A stretch of 48,406 bases of DNA, taken from the NCBI GenBank assembly GCA_945877265.1, contig CAMCRO010000002.1, positions 1 through 48,406 of the forward strand, read 5' to 3'. Source of the DNA: Rickettsia typhi (GTDB lineage Bacteria; Pseudomonadota; Alphaproteobacteria; Rickettsiales; Rickettsiaceae). Shown here in pieces: positions 10,401 to 18,196 of the stretch (position 1 is its first letter; the number at the start of each line of letters is the position of its first letter). The notes beneath the pieces were generated by a model. The model saw only the letters and a program-made list of their open reading frames with translations. It did no database searches and was not told the origin of the DNA. The translations under genes were made by a program, and so were the position numbers.

Positions 10401-10592
10401 CCTCGAAAGCATTTCTCCTTTTGCTGCTTTCGTGAATGTGAGGCAGAGAATATTTTCAGGGTCTATTTTATTGATCAATAAATTAAGCACCCTATCTGTT
10501 AATAGCTTAGTTTTTCCAGTTCCAGCAGAGGCACTTATCCACGATGAATAAGCAGGTAATTTTGCATTATATAAATCTTCTATTAATTTCAC
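7422..10592 (-). CDS. addA: Double-strand break repair helicase-nuclease AddA
   Basis: 1056 residues, superfamily 1 helicase of the UvrD/RecB class fused to a C-terminal PD-(D/E)XK nuclease. Visible motifs in order: Walker A SASAGTGKT near residue 20; CLTFTKAAKGEM (motif Ia); HILVDESQDTS (motif II); FVVGDIKQSIYSFQGARPDLF region (motif III); IMTIHAVKGLEAPVVIL (motif V); YVALTRAQDKIVI (motif VI); and near the end RLDLLVI...IIVDFKSD, the nuclease D and DxK residues. In alphaproteobacteria AddA works with AddB to resect broken DNA ends for RecA. No addB lies in this window. The start is GTG at 10592, only 7 bp after the stop of the upstream 250-residue gene, so the two are probably cotranscribed. 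No obvious Shine-Dalgarno. Confidence 0.93.
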   Translation of the reverse strand: MKLIEDLYNAKLPAYSSWISASAGTGKTKLLTDRVLNLLINKIDPENILCLTFTKAAKGEMLSRINENLYNWSKMDNDILKSYLKATYNQNYTEEQVNYTKNLYIQNAIFSKKIKIYTIHAFCQHLLQKFPIEAGIRPAFRVIDEKESKYILNKIILSQDFLKKMPEEILNHVSLFSLIDLLADNVIALQRLPISYPLINEDIVSTDYNLLFENKTAISEPKYILLKLQSFITQKLSKIHLEEEELNSTIKNFINCEESEIISNFDELKSFFLTINGSPRKKLLKKTSQDNKFLDEILEIQEKVVEASQDINAYKIKAKSILLYNITKEILECYKAKKNKLNLLDYEDLIKFTNYLLSQSATREWVKYKLDGGINHILVDESQDTSINQWNIIYNLLSDFFSGQTASDIEKTIFVVGDIKQSIYSFQGARPDLFIPTKNLIKAQCLNANKKFLDIELQVTYRLPQAIYEFVYKVFDNNKNIETLPILSCNRDDDYSSLEIMELTPKITLPELFWPTPDIFSEIITTELQHAKRIACYIKNLLDSQLYIKSRERPIKAEDILILVQKRTKLNNHLSSELASLDIRVAGLDRISLTESLAIKDLISIAKFIINPDDNLNLASLLKSPYLNQDDNYLKSFIGQNSWYKIIILENHSIIQKLEYFKALATHLDIYNFFLTIINEHNILQKYRDEGSFDQIDAIKIFLNELYTTTTNGTNISLKETIEYFESEEIDIKRDLSFSDAVKIMTIHAVKGLEAPVVILADANDYLSNTASSVEYIQSNASENILPIWSNSQEKHDIITNLKENNKKEAIKEYTRLLYVALTRAQDKIVITGIENNNPESWYSICRDTAISYFYPQEDGSLKHESGIIKEKSSEQSIHQSNETYTYNSYINYEYQTPIKENPIAEIKINFHEDYSIGLIMHKFFEDYINNVKNIENFLLRNLSLCSPASRDEICNLIAQTAKNEYLTQIMNKERKHEVEIAAKINNKISLIRLDLLVIDGENLIIVDFKSDRSKTLLNLYKEKLLVYKQAVQLIYPNQNIITKIFWIRLDEWENI

Positions 10593-10599
10593 AATTTTA

Positions 10600-11352
10600 C
10601 TATTTTATTCCAAAGCGTGCTGAAGTTACTTTTTGTGGAGTATTGTGACCGTGTGAGTGAATGCTACATTCTGATTTTGTTTTTAATGTATGTATCAATG
10701 ACTTAGTTAATTCTAAAGATCCGTCGTCTTTCTTGTCACCACTAGAAGAGCTATCTGTGTGTTTTGTATTAGAAGAATATTCATTATATTTACCCACTTT
10801 AATTTTACTTAAAGCATTTTTTATTGCGGATGTGTATTTTTTTGTTTGATTTGTATGTTTACCATTATAAGTATCTTTTTGAGATGTTAGGAATTGACCC
10901 AATAGCTTTAGATTTTTATATATTTCATCTGAAGCTAAAGAAAGATCGGCTTCTTTGATTGCCTCAATTAGTGTGCTGCCTTTGGTATCTAGAATATCTT
11001 TATTATAAAATCTTGCTTCTTCTTCTGAAGCGCTTACTATAAGAGCTGCGGAATTAAAATTTACGCTTAAATTTGGATTCACTGGTATTGCTTCAGTTTT
11101 AGGGTGATGCGTCATATTCTGTCGTAGCTTTTCATTTAATACAAAAGAAGTTTGATATAAAAACAACTGAAGTTCCTTAGATTTTTTCTTATTTTCTATA
11201 ATATATTCATTAATCAGGTCTTCTAGGTAAGCAAACTCAGTTTCTGAAGTCGCGCAGTGCATGGTTTTAATTAGTAGCTCTGAAATTTGACCTAATTGGG
11301 TTTGATATTCTTGTAAGCTATTTTCTTCTCTTTTTGCGACATTTTGTTCCAT
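10600..11352 (-). CDS. Hypothetical protein, 250 residues, upstream of addA
   Basis: I do not recognise this protein. It has no signal peptide and no membrane segment. Residues 1-90 look helical and charged (QLGQISELLIKTMHC, LINEYIIENKKKSKELQ). Residues 95-170 are mixed, with an acidic patch ASEEEARFYNKD. The C-terminal 80 residues are polar and low-complexity (KYNEYSSNTKHTDSSSSGD, then HSHGHN and a basic tail). The start is an ATG with GAGAA upstream. It ends 7 bp before the addA GTG, so the two probably share a transcript. A replication or repair accessory or a secreted effector are both conceivable, but nothing in the sequence decides. Codon use and base composition match the neighbours. 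Confidence 0.75.
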   Translation of the reverse strand: MEQNVAKREENSLQEYQTQLGQISELLIKTMHCATSETEFAYLEDLINEYIIENKKKSKELQLFLYQTSFVLNEKLRQNMTHHPKTEAIPVNPNLSVNFNSAALIVSASEEEARFYNKDILDTKGSTLIEAIKEADLSLASDEIYKNLKLLGQFLTSQKDTYNGKHTNQTKKYTSAIKNALSKIKVGKYNEYSSNTKHTDSSSSGDKKDDGSLELTKSLIHTLKTKSECSIHSHGHNTPQKVTSARFGIK

Positions 11353-11415
11353 TTTATTCTCATTAAAGCAATTAAAGAATCAATTTTATAAAAGCTGCTA
11401 AAATAATATTATGCT

Positions 11416-11919
11416 TTAAAGAATCTCATTTGGAACAAAAATATCATCAAGTTTAAAAAAACATCTTCCTTCTTTTTTATTTGTGATATTAAAGGTAATA
11501 ATTTGACATGTCCTCATAGACTGGATTGCTATATTGTTATAATCTTCACTATCTTTATTTAATATTGATATTATAGATTCAAGGATAGAGGGGTTATGAC
11601 CTATTATTAAAGGATGCTTTGCTACTAAATTGCTGAGAATAATTTGGCTCAAAAGCTCTTCTCTTAATCCTTTGTATATCTCATGATCCAGCTTATGGAC
11701 GATTGCCTTATTATCCAATGTTTTTAAGATTATCTCTGCTGTCTCTTTGGCCCTTGGTGCGTCCGATGAAATCACAAGATCAATTTGATAATTCGCATCA
11801 AGATAACGAGCTGCTTCTTTAGCCTCTTCTTTTCCGCGCTCACTTAACACTCTATTAAAATCATTTCCGAGAGGGCTATAAGGTGCATCCCCATGGCGCA
11901 TTAAACTGATAGTTTTCAT
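11416..11919 (-). CDS. SixA-like histidine phosphatase
   Basis: 167 residues, histidine phosphatase superfamily. The N-terminal RHG motif (Arg8-His9-Gly10) provides the phospho-accepting histidine, LSERGKEEA follows near residue 30, [13 protein letters not shown] near residue 56 supplies the second Arg, and LIIGHNPSI near residue 106 supplies the second catalytic His. SixA removes phosphate from histidine phosphotransfer proteins. In alphaproteobacteria the family is broad, so the substrate is open. Its ATG overlaps the lysK stop in an ATGA, so it is translationally coupled downstream of lysK. Confidence 0.85.
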   Translation of the reverse strand: MKTISLMRHGDAPYSPLGNDFNRVLSERGKEEAKEAARYLDANYQIDLVISSDAPRAKETAEIILKTLDNKAIVHKLDHEIYKGLREELLSQIILSNLVAKHPLIIGHNPSILESIISILNKDSEDYNNIAIQSMRTCQIITFNITNKKEGRCFFKLDDIFVPNEIL

Positions 11920-13484
11920 ATTTTAGAATTTATCAAATCTATTGTTTCTCTAATACCATATAATTTAAAAAATGATCCTAGCCTTGGCCCCTCTTCTTGG
12001 CCCAGCAAGATCATGTAAATATCTTTGAAAAAGTCTCGTAAATTTTCATATCCAGCATCTGTTCCAATTTTATAGATCATATTCTGTAATTCTTCAGCAC
12101 TAATATCATTTTCTAAATTTGATAAAATTTTAATGATGTTCTGCAGAATATTTTTTTGCTCAGTGTTTGGAATAACATATTTTTTATTCGCCTTTACAAA
12201 ATCATTATAATAAGAAACAGCATGTGCAGCCAGCTCATCTAAGAAAGGCGCCTTTTGAGGAGATGCTTCAGGAGCATATTTAGCTATAAATCCCCATAAA
12301 ACTGATTTATCTGTTGGGTTACAAACTGAAGCCAAATTTAGTAGCAACGCAAAAGTAATCCCGTAATTATTCACTACAGGAACTTTTCCATTATGAATGT
12401 GGAAAGCAGGGTTTGAAAGTTTTTTAACGCTATCTACTTCCTCATGGAATTTTTTATTAAAGGTAATATATTCATCCACATTTTTAGGTATAACATCAAA
12501 GAAAAGCCTTTTTGCTTTTGAAGGAGATTGATACATGAATAGAGATAAACTTTCAATAGGCGCATATTCTAGCCATTCATCTATGGTAATGCTATTTCCT
12601 TTGGATTTAGAAATTTTATTTCCTTCTTCATTAAGAAATAATTCATAGAAAAATTGAGTAGGGGGTGTGCCGTCTAATATTGAACAAATTTTTGAATAGA
12701 TTTCTGCATTAGGCATATGGTCTTTTCCATACATCTCATAATCAACGCTCAAAGCAGCCCAGCGCATTCCAAAATCTGGTTTCCATTGGAGTTTGCACTT
12801 GCCTTTTGTTACTTCAGTTTCAACAATTTTGCCATCTTCATTCTTATATAAAATAGTATTGGTATCTTTTTTGACTTCAAGAATTGGCACTTGGAGAACC
12901 TTGCCAGTAGATTTACAAATTGGCATAAAAGGAGAGTAGGTTGCTCTTCTCTCATCTCTGAAAGTTGGGAGCATTAGATCCATTATTTCATCGTATTTTT
13001 GGATGATTTTGAGCATCATATGGTCAAAATCGCCGTTTGCGTAGCAATCTGTTGCGCTTTTAAATTCATAATCAAAACCAAATCTATCTAAAAAAGATCT
13101 AAGTTTAGCATTCATATAATGCCCGAAACTTTTTTCTACACCAAACGGATCTGGAATAGAGGTAAGCGGCATGTTTATATTGTTAGCAAGCATTTCTTGA
13201 TTAGGTAAATTTGAAGGAACTTTTCTAAGACCATCTAAATCATCTGAAAAACATATAAGCTTTGTTGGTATATTGCTTATTTGTTTAAAAGCATTTCTGA
13301 CAATAGTGGTGCGTGCAACTTCTCCGAATGTTCCAATATGCGGAAGACCAGAAGGGCCATAGCCTGTTTCGAAAAGAACATAACCTTTTTTAGGGGTTTT
13401 ATATTCTATTTTTTCAAGAATTTTTAGTGCTTCTTCAAAAGGCCATGCTCTTGAAGCTTTAGCTTGCTCTATCAGATCTGACAT
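11916..13484 (-). CDS. lysK: Lysyl-tRNA synthetase, class I
   Basis: 522 residues, class I Rossmann-fold LysRS as found in archaea and alphaproteobacteria, unlike the class II LysS of most bacteria. The HIGH box is [10 protein letters not shown] near residue 47, and the KMSKS loop is [10 protein letters not shown] near residue 295. The helical anticodon-binding region fills the C-terminal third. It charges tRNA-Lys in the cytoplasm. ATG start at 13484. The next gene downstream (sixA-like) overlaps by 4 bp. It is divergent from dsbB, with a 56-bp shared control region containing a palindrome. Confidence 0.97.
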   Translation of the reverse strand: MSDLIEQAKASRAWPFEEALKILEKIEYKTPKKGYVLFETGYGPSGLPHIGTFGEVARTTIVRNAFKQISNIPTKLICFSDDLDGLRKVPSNLPNQEMLANNINMPLTSIPDPFGVEKSFGHYMNAKLRSFLDRFGFDYEFKSATDCYANGDFDHMMLKIIQKYDEIMDLMLPTFRDERRATYSPFMPICKSTGKVLQVPILEVKKDTNTILYKNEDGKIVETEVTKGKCKLQWKPDFGMRWAALSVDYEMYGKDHMPNAEIYSKICSILDGTPPTQFFYELFLNEEGNKISKSKGNSITIDEWLEYAPIESLSLFMYQSPSKAKRLFFDVIPKNVDEYITFNKKFHEEVDSVKKLSNPAFHIHNGKVPVVNNYGITFALLLNLASVCNPTDKSVLWGFIAKYAPEASPQKAPFLDELAAHAVSYYNDFVKANKKYVIPNTEQKNILQNIIKILSNLENDISAEELQNMIYKIGTDAGYENLRDFFKDIYMILLGQEEGPRLGSFFKLYGIRETIDLINSKI

Positions 13485-13495
13485 AGTATTATTAT

Positions 13496-13520
13496 TTTTG
13501 AGAATGAAACGAACTCAAAA
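13496..13520. promoter_or_regulatory. Palindrome between divergent lysK and dsbB
   Basis: TTTTGAG (13496-13502) and CTCAAAA (13514-13520) form a perfect 7-bp inverted repeat with an 11-base centre, in the middle of the 56-bp divergent intergenic region. The word CATAGTAT occurs on both sides (13482 and 13521). It may be an operator for a dimeric regulator, or overlapping promoter boxes (TTGAGA at 13498 fits a -35 for dsbB, but with a long 19-base spacer to TAGTAT). Confidence 0.4.
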
Positions 13521-13540
13521 CATAGTATATGTAATGGATT

Positions 13541-14059
13541 ATGTCAAATTTGTATGAATTTTTTTATAAAAACTTTTGGAATATATTTTTTGGAAGCTTG
13601 CTAGCATTTAGTATAGCAGTAATATTATCTGCTTTAGTAATAGATAGCTTGCTCGGGTATGAGCCATGTATATTATGCTTATATGAAAGAATTCCATATA
13701 TATTAATTTCTCTTATTTCTTTTGCTTCTTTTTTTTATGCTACTAAAGTGAAAAGAATATTACTGCAATTATGTTGCTTATGCGCATTTTCTGGGGCAGG
13801 AATTGCAATTTATCATGTTGGCGTAGAAAAAACATGGTGGCACCCCTCTTCAAAATGCGTTCCTGATACTAATTTTGGAGAAATAGATTCACTAGAAGAA
13901 TTTAAGAATAAACTCCAATCTTCAAAATTAGGTGATTGTTCTAAGCCAGCTCTCAAGATCTTATCTTTTTCTTTGGCAGAGTTAAATTTAATGATGAGTT
14001 TGTTGATGCTCTTTGTATTCATAATAATTATTACCAAAAATGCAAAAACCAACCTTTAG
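13541..14059 (+). CDS. dsbB: Disulfide bond formation protein B
   Basis: 172 residues, inner-membrane quinone reductase that reoxidises DsbA. Four hydrophobic segments are visible (about 12-36, 49-67, 73-92, 138-165). The first periplasmic loop has the redox pair Cys43-Ile-Leu-Cys46 (EPCILCLYERIPY) and the second loop has the other pair, Cys106 and Cys133, before LSFSLAELN, a typical DsbB ending. It passes electrons to ubiquinone, which fits the coq7 gene overlapping its 3' end by 20 bp. The start is the ATG at 13541; no strong Shine-Dalgarno. Confidence 0.93.
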   Translation: MSNLYEFFYKNFWNIFFGSLLAFSIAVILSALVIDSLLGYEPCILCLYERIPYILISLISFASFFYATKVKRILLQLCCLCAFSGAGIAIYHVGVEKTWWHPSSKCVPDTNFGEIDSLEEFKNKLQSSKLGDCSKPALKILSFSLAELNLMMSLLMLFVFIIIITKNAKTNL

Positions 14060-14576
14060 CTTAAATAAAAAAATAGATGAAATTTTAAGAGTTAACCACT
14101 CTGGTGAGTATGGTGCTAAAATGATTTATCTTGGCCAACTTTCTAATTTAAAAGACAAAAAAGATTATGCTGTAATTAATCATATGTACGAGCAAGAGCT
14201 TGTTCATTTAAAATATTTTGAAGAAGAAATAATTAAGAGAGGTAAAAGACCTAGTATCTTTATGCCTTTATGGCATGTAGGTGCCTATTTTCTTGGGAAA
14301 ATCTCAGCTAAACTTGGTGTTAAACACGCAATGATCTGCACAGATGCTGTGGAAGAAGTGATAAACGAGCATTATGAGAAACAAAAAGAATTTTTAGTAA
14401 AACATCCCACAGAAAAACCCTTATTAGATGCAATAAATCAATTCCAAATTGATGAGCAGTCTCATCAAGAGATAGCCCAAAATCATATAAATAGATTTAG
14501 TTTTGCTGATAGAATTTTTTATAAAATTGTGTCTGCTATATGCAGAATTGCTATTTTCTCTAGTAAAAAATTATAA
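14040..14576 (+). CDS. coq7: Demethoxyubiquinone hydroxylase, COQ7 family
   Basis: 178 residues, di-iron carboxylate monooxygenase for the late C6 hydroxylation of the ubiquinone ring. Iron ligands are visible as Glu23 (HSGEYGA), Glu53-x-x-His56 (EQELVHLKYF), Glu105 or Glu106 (DAVEEVINEHY) and Glu139-x-x-His142 (DEQSHQE). The length is normal for bacterial COQ7. It overlaps dsbB by 20 bp in another frame, so it is translated from the same message. Its stop is separated by only 1 bp from the stop of the convergent ppdK gene. Confidence 0.95.
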   Translation: MQKPTFSLNKKIDEILRVNHSGEYGAKMIYLGQLSNLKDKKDYAVINHMYEQELVHLKYFEEEIIKRGKRPSIFMPLWHVGAYFLGKISAKLGVKHAMICTDAVEEVINEHYEKQKEFLVKHPTEKPLLDAINQFQIDEQSHQEIAQNHINRFSFADRIFYKIVSAICRIAIFSSKKL

Positions 14577-14577
14577 C

Positions 14578-17196
14578 TTATATCTTTAAGCTCTTAAGAG
14601 CAGCCTGTGCAGCAGCGATTCTGGCAATAGGTATCCTAAAAGGAGAACAAGAAACATAGTCTAAATTTTGGCTATGAAAAAATTCGATCGATTTAGGGTC
14701 CCCCCCATGTTCTCCGCAAATCCCTGAAGATAGAGATGGATTAGTAGAGAGTCCTTTTTCTAGAGCTATGCTAATGATTTTTCCAACTCCTTCAATATCC
14801 AAAGATGTGAAAGGATCAGTTTTTAGTATACTCGCAGACTTATACTCTGGTAAGAAGCCTGATATATCATCTCTTGATATACCATATACAGTTTGCGTTA
14901 AGTCATTAGTGCCAAAACTAAAGAAATCTACATGCTTGGCTATTCTATCTGCAATTAATGCAGCTCTTGGCAGCTCTATCATCGTTCCGATTTTATAAGG
15001 AATATTTACTCCTTCTCTTGTCATAATGGTATTAGATTTATCTTTAATTAATTCTATGAGAAATAATAATTCTTCTTCCATTGAAATAAGAGGAAGCATA
15101 ATCTCCAAATTCAGTGGTATATTATTTTTTTTAACTTTAATTGCTGCAGTAATTATGGCATTGATCTGCATTTCATATATGTCAGGATGTGTTATTCCCA
15201 GTCTTGCTCCTCTATGCCCAAGCATTGGATTCGTCTCAGAAATTTTATCTAAATAAAATAAAATGAATTCTTTTTTAATATTCATTTGACGCGCGAGCTC
15301 TTCTATCTCTTGGTCTTCTTTTGGCAAAAATTCATGAAGGGGAGGGTCTAGCAGACGTATATTTATGGGAAGTCCATTTAAATTGCGGAAAATTTCTACA
15401 AAATCTTCTGTGTGTAAAGGTAAGATTTTTTCTAGAATATTTTGTCTTTCTTCATAATCTTGTGAAATAATCATTTGTCTAACAAGGCTTATTTTTTGCT
15501 GGTCAAAAAACATATGTTCTGTCCTGCATAGCCCTATACCTTCGCATCCGAAATTTATAGCCGTGCTTATATCAGTGGTTGTTTCAGCATTAGCTCTGAT
15601 TTTTAGAGCCTTGGTTTCATTAGCCCATGAAAGAATTTTATCAAATTCAGCAGAATGAGTTGCATCAGTTACCTCTACTTCGCCCAAAAAAATCTCTCCT
15701 GTAGACCCGTCTATGCTTATCGTATCAAATTCATTTATTATGTTATCATTGATTTTGGCGATTTTTTTGTGTGGGTCTATATTTAAAGAAGCTGTGCCGC
15801 ATATACACGGCTTGCCCATGCCTCTTGCTACGACAGCTGCATGTGAAGTAAGGCCACCTTTTGACGTAACAATACCCTTAGCTAGGGACATACCTTTTAT
15901 ATCTTCAGGACATGTTTCGTTGCGGAGTAAAATTACATCAAAATCTTTAGAATAGCGTTCTGCGGCTTCAGAGCAAAATACCACTTTTCCTGTTGCAGCA
16001 CCCGGCGAAGCAGCCAGCCCTTTTGCTAGTTCTGAAATATTATTTGTTTTTGTAATTGAAGGATGCAGTAATTGCCCGAGTTGATTTATATCAATTCTGC
16101 ATAAGGCTTCTTCTTTAGATATCATACCTTCTTCTACAAAATCTGTAAGAATTTTTATTGCGGCATTTGCTGTGCGTTTTGCTGATCTTGCTTGTAGGAT
16201 ATATAGTTTTCCTTCTTCTACGGTAAATTCAATATCCTGTATATCTTTAAACTTGTTTTCTAAAAATTTACAATATTCTTGTAGTTCGCTATATTGCTGA
16301 GGCATTACAGTTTTCATGGAATTTGAACCATCGTTAATATATATAGGAGTTCTTTTTCCCGATACGATTTCTTCACCTTGAGCTTTTAGGATATATTCTC
16401 CATAGATCTCATCTGCTCCACTTGAAGGATTCCTAGAAAATACAACACCTGTGCAAGAATTTTGATTTAAATTCCCAAATACCATGGTCTGGATTGTTAC
16501 AGCAGTGCCTATTGTTTCCGATATATGGTGTAGCCTTCTATATACTTGCGCTCTCTGGCTATTCCAAGACTTTATAACTGCTTCTATCGCGAGTAAGAGC
16601 TGCTCATATGGATCTTCCGGAATAGTGATTGCCACTTTTTTTAGCTCTGAATAATATTCATCTACTAGTCGCTCTTTCAGGTTAGAATTTTCATTGGTTG
16701 TATGGCTCTCATCAAGAGAGCCATATATTTTTATCTTAGCATTATCAAAAATTAGCTTATTTGCACCAAAAACGATCTGTGCAAACATTTCTATAAATCT
16801 TAGGTAGCAATCATATGCAAAATTAGGATTTTCTGTAAGGTCAGATAAATATTTTACTGTTTTATTGTTAAGACCAAGATTTAATATGGTATCCATCATA
16901 CCTGGCATAGAAACACATGCTCCAGACCTAACTGACAATAACAGAGGATTTAGACCATTAAAATTTTTTCCACTTGTTTTTTCTAGAGATGCAATATGGT
17001 TTTTTAATTTTGTTCTTAAGTCTTTAGGTAAATTATTATCGTTATTATAATAATATGAACATAAATCTGAGGTGAGGGTGAATCCAGGAGGAATTGGCAA
17101 GCCTAAATCATACATATTAGCTAGATTTGCTCCTTTATTTCCTAAAAGAGTTTTTTTATCTAATTTATCACTGAAATAAAAAATATATTCTTCCAT
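14578..17196 (-). CDS. ppdK: Pyruvate, phosphate dikinase
   Basis: 872 residues from the ATG at 17196 (EEYIFYFSDK). The longer frame opens with TTG at 17220 inside the upstream gene, while the ATG has AGAGGGA about 8 bases ahead, so I prefer it. The N-terminal nucleotide-binding domain contains LLSVRSGACVSMPGMMDT. The swivelling domain has the phospho-carrier His in GGLTSHAAVVARGMGKPC. The C-terminal TIM-barrel has the catalytic Cys in SGICGEHGGDP. It interconverts pyruvate, ATP and phosphate with PEP, AMP and pyrophosphate. In Rickettsiales lacking most of glycolysis it is thought to make PEP from pyruvate. It follows the polyprenyl synthase stop by 1 bp. Confidence 0.97.
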   Translation of the reverse strand: MEEYIFYFSDKLDKKTLLGNKGANLANMYDLGLPIPPGFTLTSDLCSYYYNNDNNLPKDLRTKLKNHIASLEKTSGKNFNGLNPLLLSVRSGACVSMPGMMDTILNLGLNNKTVKYLSDLTENPNFAYDCYLRFIEMFAQIVFGANKLIFDNAKIKIYGSLDESHTTNENSNLKERLVDEYYSELKKVAITIPEDPYEQLLLAIEAVIKSWNSQRAQVYRRLHHISETIGTAVTIQTMVFGNLNQNSCTGVVFSRNPSSGADEIYGEYILKAQGEEIVSGKRTPIYINDGSNSMKTVMPQQYSELQEYCKFLENKFKDIQDIEFTVEEGKLYILQARSAKRTANAAIKILTDFVEEGMISKEEALCRIDINQLGQLLHPSITKTNNISELAKGLAASPGAATGKVVFCSEAAERYSKDFDVILLRNETCPEDIKGMSLAKGIVTSKGGLTSHAAVVARGMGKPCICGTASLNIDPHKKIAKINDNIINEFDTISIDGSTGEIFLGEVEVTDATHSAEFDKILSWANETKALKIRANAETTTDISTAINFGCEGIGLCRTEHMFFDQQKISLVRQMIISQDYEERQNILEKILPLHTEDFVEIFRNLNGLPINIRLLDPPLHEFLPKEDQEIEELARQMNIKKEFILFYLDKISETNPMLGHRGARLGITHPDIYEMQINAIITAAIKVKKNNIPLNLEIMLPLISMEEELLFLIELIKDKSNTIMTREGVNIPYKIGTMIELPRAALIADRIAKHVDFFSFGTNDLTQTVYGISRDDISGFLPEYKSASILKTDPFTSLDIEGVGKIISIALEKGLSTNPSLSSGICGEHGGDPKSIEFFHSQNLDYVSCSPFRIPIARIAAAQAALKSLKI

Positions 17197-17197
17197 G

Positions 17198-18196
17198 CTA
17201 ACATTCCCTCTGACTTGCAAAATTCACAATTGATTTTAAAATTTCTGCATTCTCATTTTTTATTTGTAATTGTTCAATATAATCAAAGGCTTGATTATTA
17301 TGATAAGTAATTAGCTCTTCTACTTCTTTCTGGATATTGTATTTTTCTAAAAATAATATCATGTTATTTAAATCAGATTCATTACGTTTGTCAGTATTAA
17401 AAAACATCTGTTTAATAATTTTCTTATCACCGTGAGTAGCTTTCTCCATTAGGATTATTACTGGAAGAGTAATTTTTCCTTCGGAAAAATCATCTCCTAT
17501 ATTTTTCCCGATTCTCGTCACGTCAGAAAAATAATCTAACATGTCATCCTTGATTTGAAAAATTAGTCCTATATTCTTACCGTAGTTATACATTAAATTT
17601 TGCTTTGCTTCGTCTGCCCCTGATATTATAGCACCGACTTTGCAAGATGCTGCAAAAAGCTCAGCTGTTTTTGCTTCTATAGTTTTATAATAATCATTTC
17701 TATCTATTTCCTTGCGTGACTGAATATTTTGAAGTTGTTTCACTTCTCCTTTAGCTATAAGCCCTGAAGCATCTGAAAGTGTTTTAAGAGCTTGCATGGA
17801 TCCTGCAGATACCATAAGCCTAAAAGCTTGGCTAAATAAATAGTCACCTACAAGTACTGCCGCCTGATTTCCCCAGATAGAATTAGCTGTTGGTTTAAAC
17901 CTGCGCATTAAGCTAGAATCCACGACATCATCATGTAATAACGTTGCAGCATGTATGAATTCTGTGGTAGCTGCTAGAGTTACATGATGCGAGCCTTGAT
18001 AGTTAAATAAATAGGCGGAAATTAAAGTTAGTAGTGGACGTAATCTTTTTCCTCCAGATTTAATAAGATAATCTCCAATTTCATGAATCATATCTACATC
18101 TGATTGTTTTAGATATGAAAGAATCGTCTCATTTATAGAGTTTAATTCGCTACTATATTTTTCGTGAAGCTCTTCGATTATATTCTTTCTAGTCAT
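17198..18196 (-). CDS. ispB: Polyprenyl diphosphate synthase (octaprenyl type)
   Basis: 332 residues from the ATG at 18196 (MTRKNIIEEL). A TTG 18 bp upstream gives a longer frame, but the ATG makes a standard ATGA overlap with the preceding stop. It is a trans-isoprenyl diphosphate synthase. The first Asp-rich motif is LLHDDVVDSSLMRR and the second is QIKDDMLDYFSD, which bind the magnesium-diphosphate of the two substrates. It builds the long side chain of ubiquinone. The exact chain length cannot be read from sequence. It belongs functionally with coq7 and the coq9-like gene in this window. Confidence 0.92.
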   Translation of the reverse strand: MTRKNIIEELHEKYSSELNSINETILSYLKQSDVDMIHEIGDYLIKSGGKRLRPLLTLISAYLFNYQGSHHVTLAATTEFIHAATLLHDDVVDSSLMRRFKPTANSIWGNQAAVLVGDYLFSQAFRLMVSAGSMQALKTLSDASGLIAKGEVKQLQNIQSRKEIDRNDYYKTIEAKTAELFAASCKVGAIISGADEAKQNLMYNYGKNIGLIFQIKDDMLDYFSDVTRIGKNIGDDFSEGKITLPVIILMEKATHGDKKIIKQMFFNTDKRNESDLNNMILFLEKYNIQKEVEELITYHNNQAFDYIEQLQIKNENAEILKSIVNFASQREC

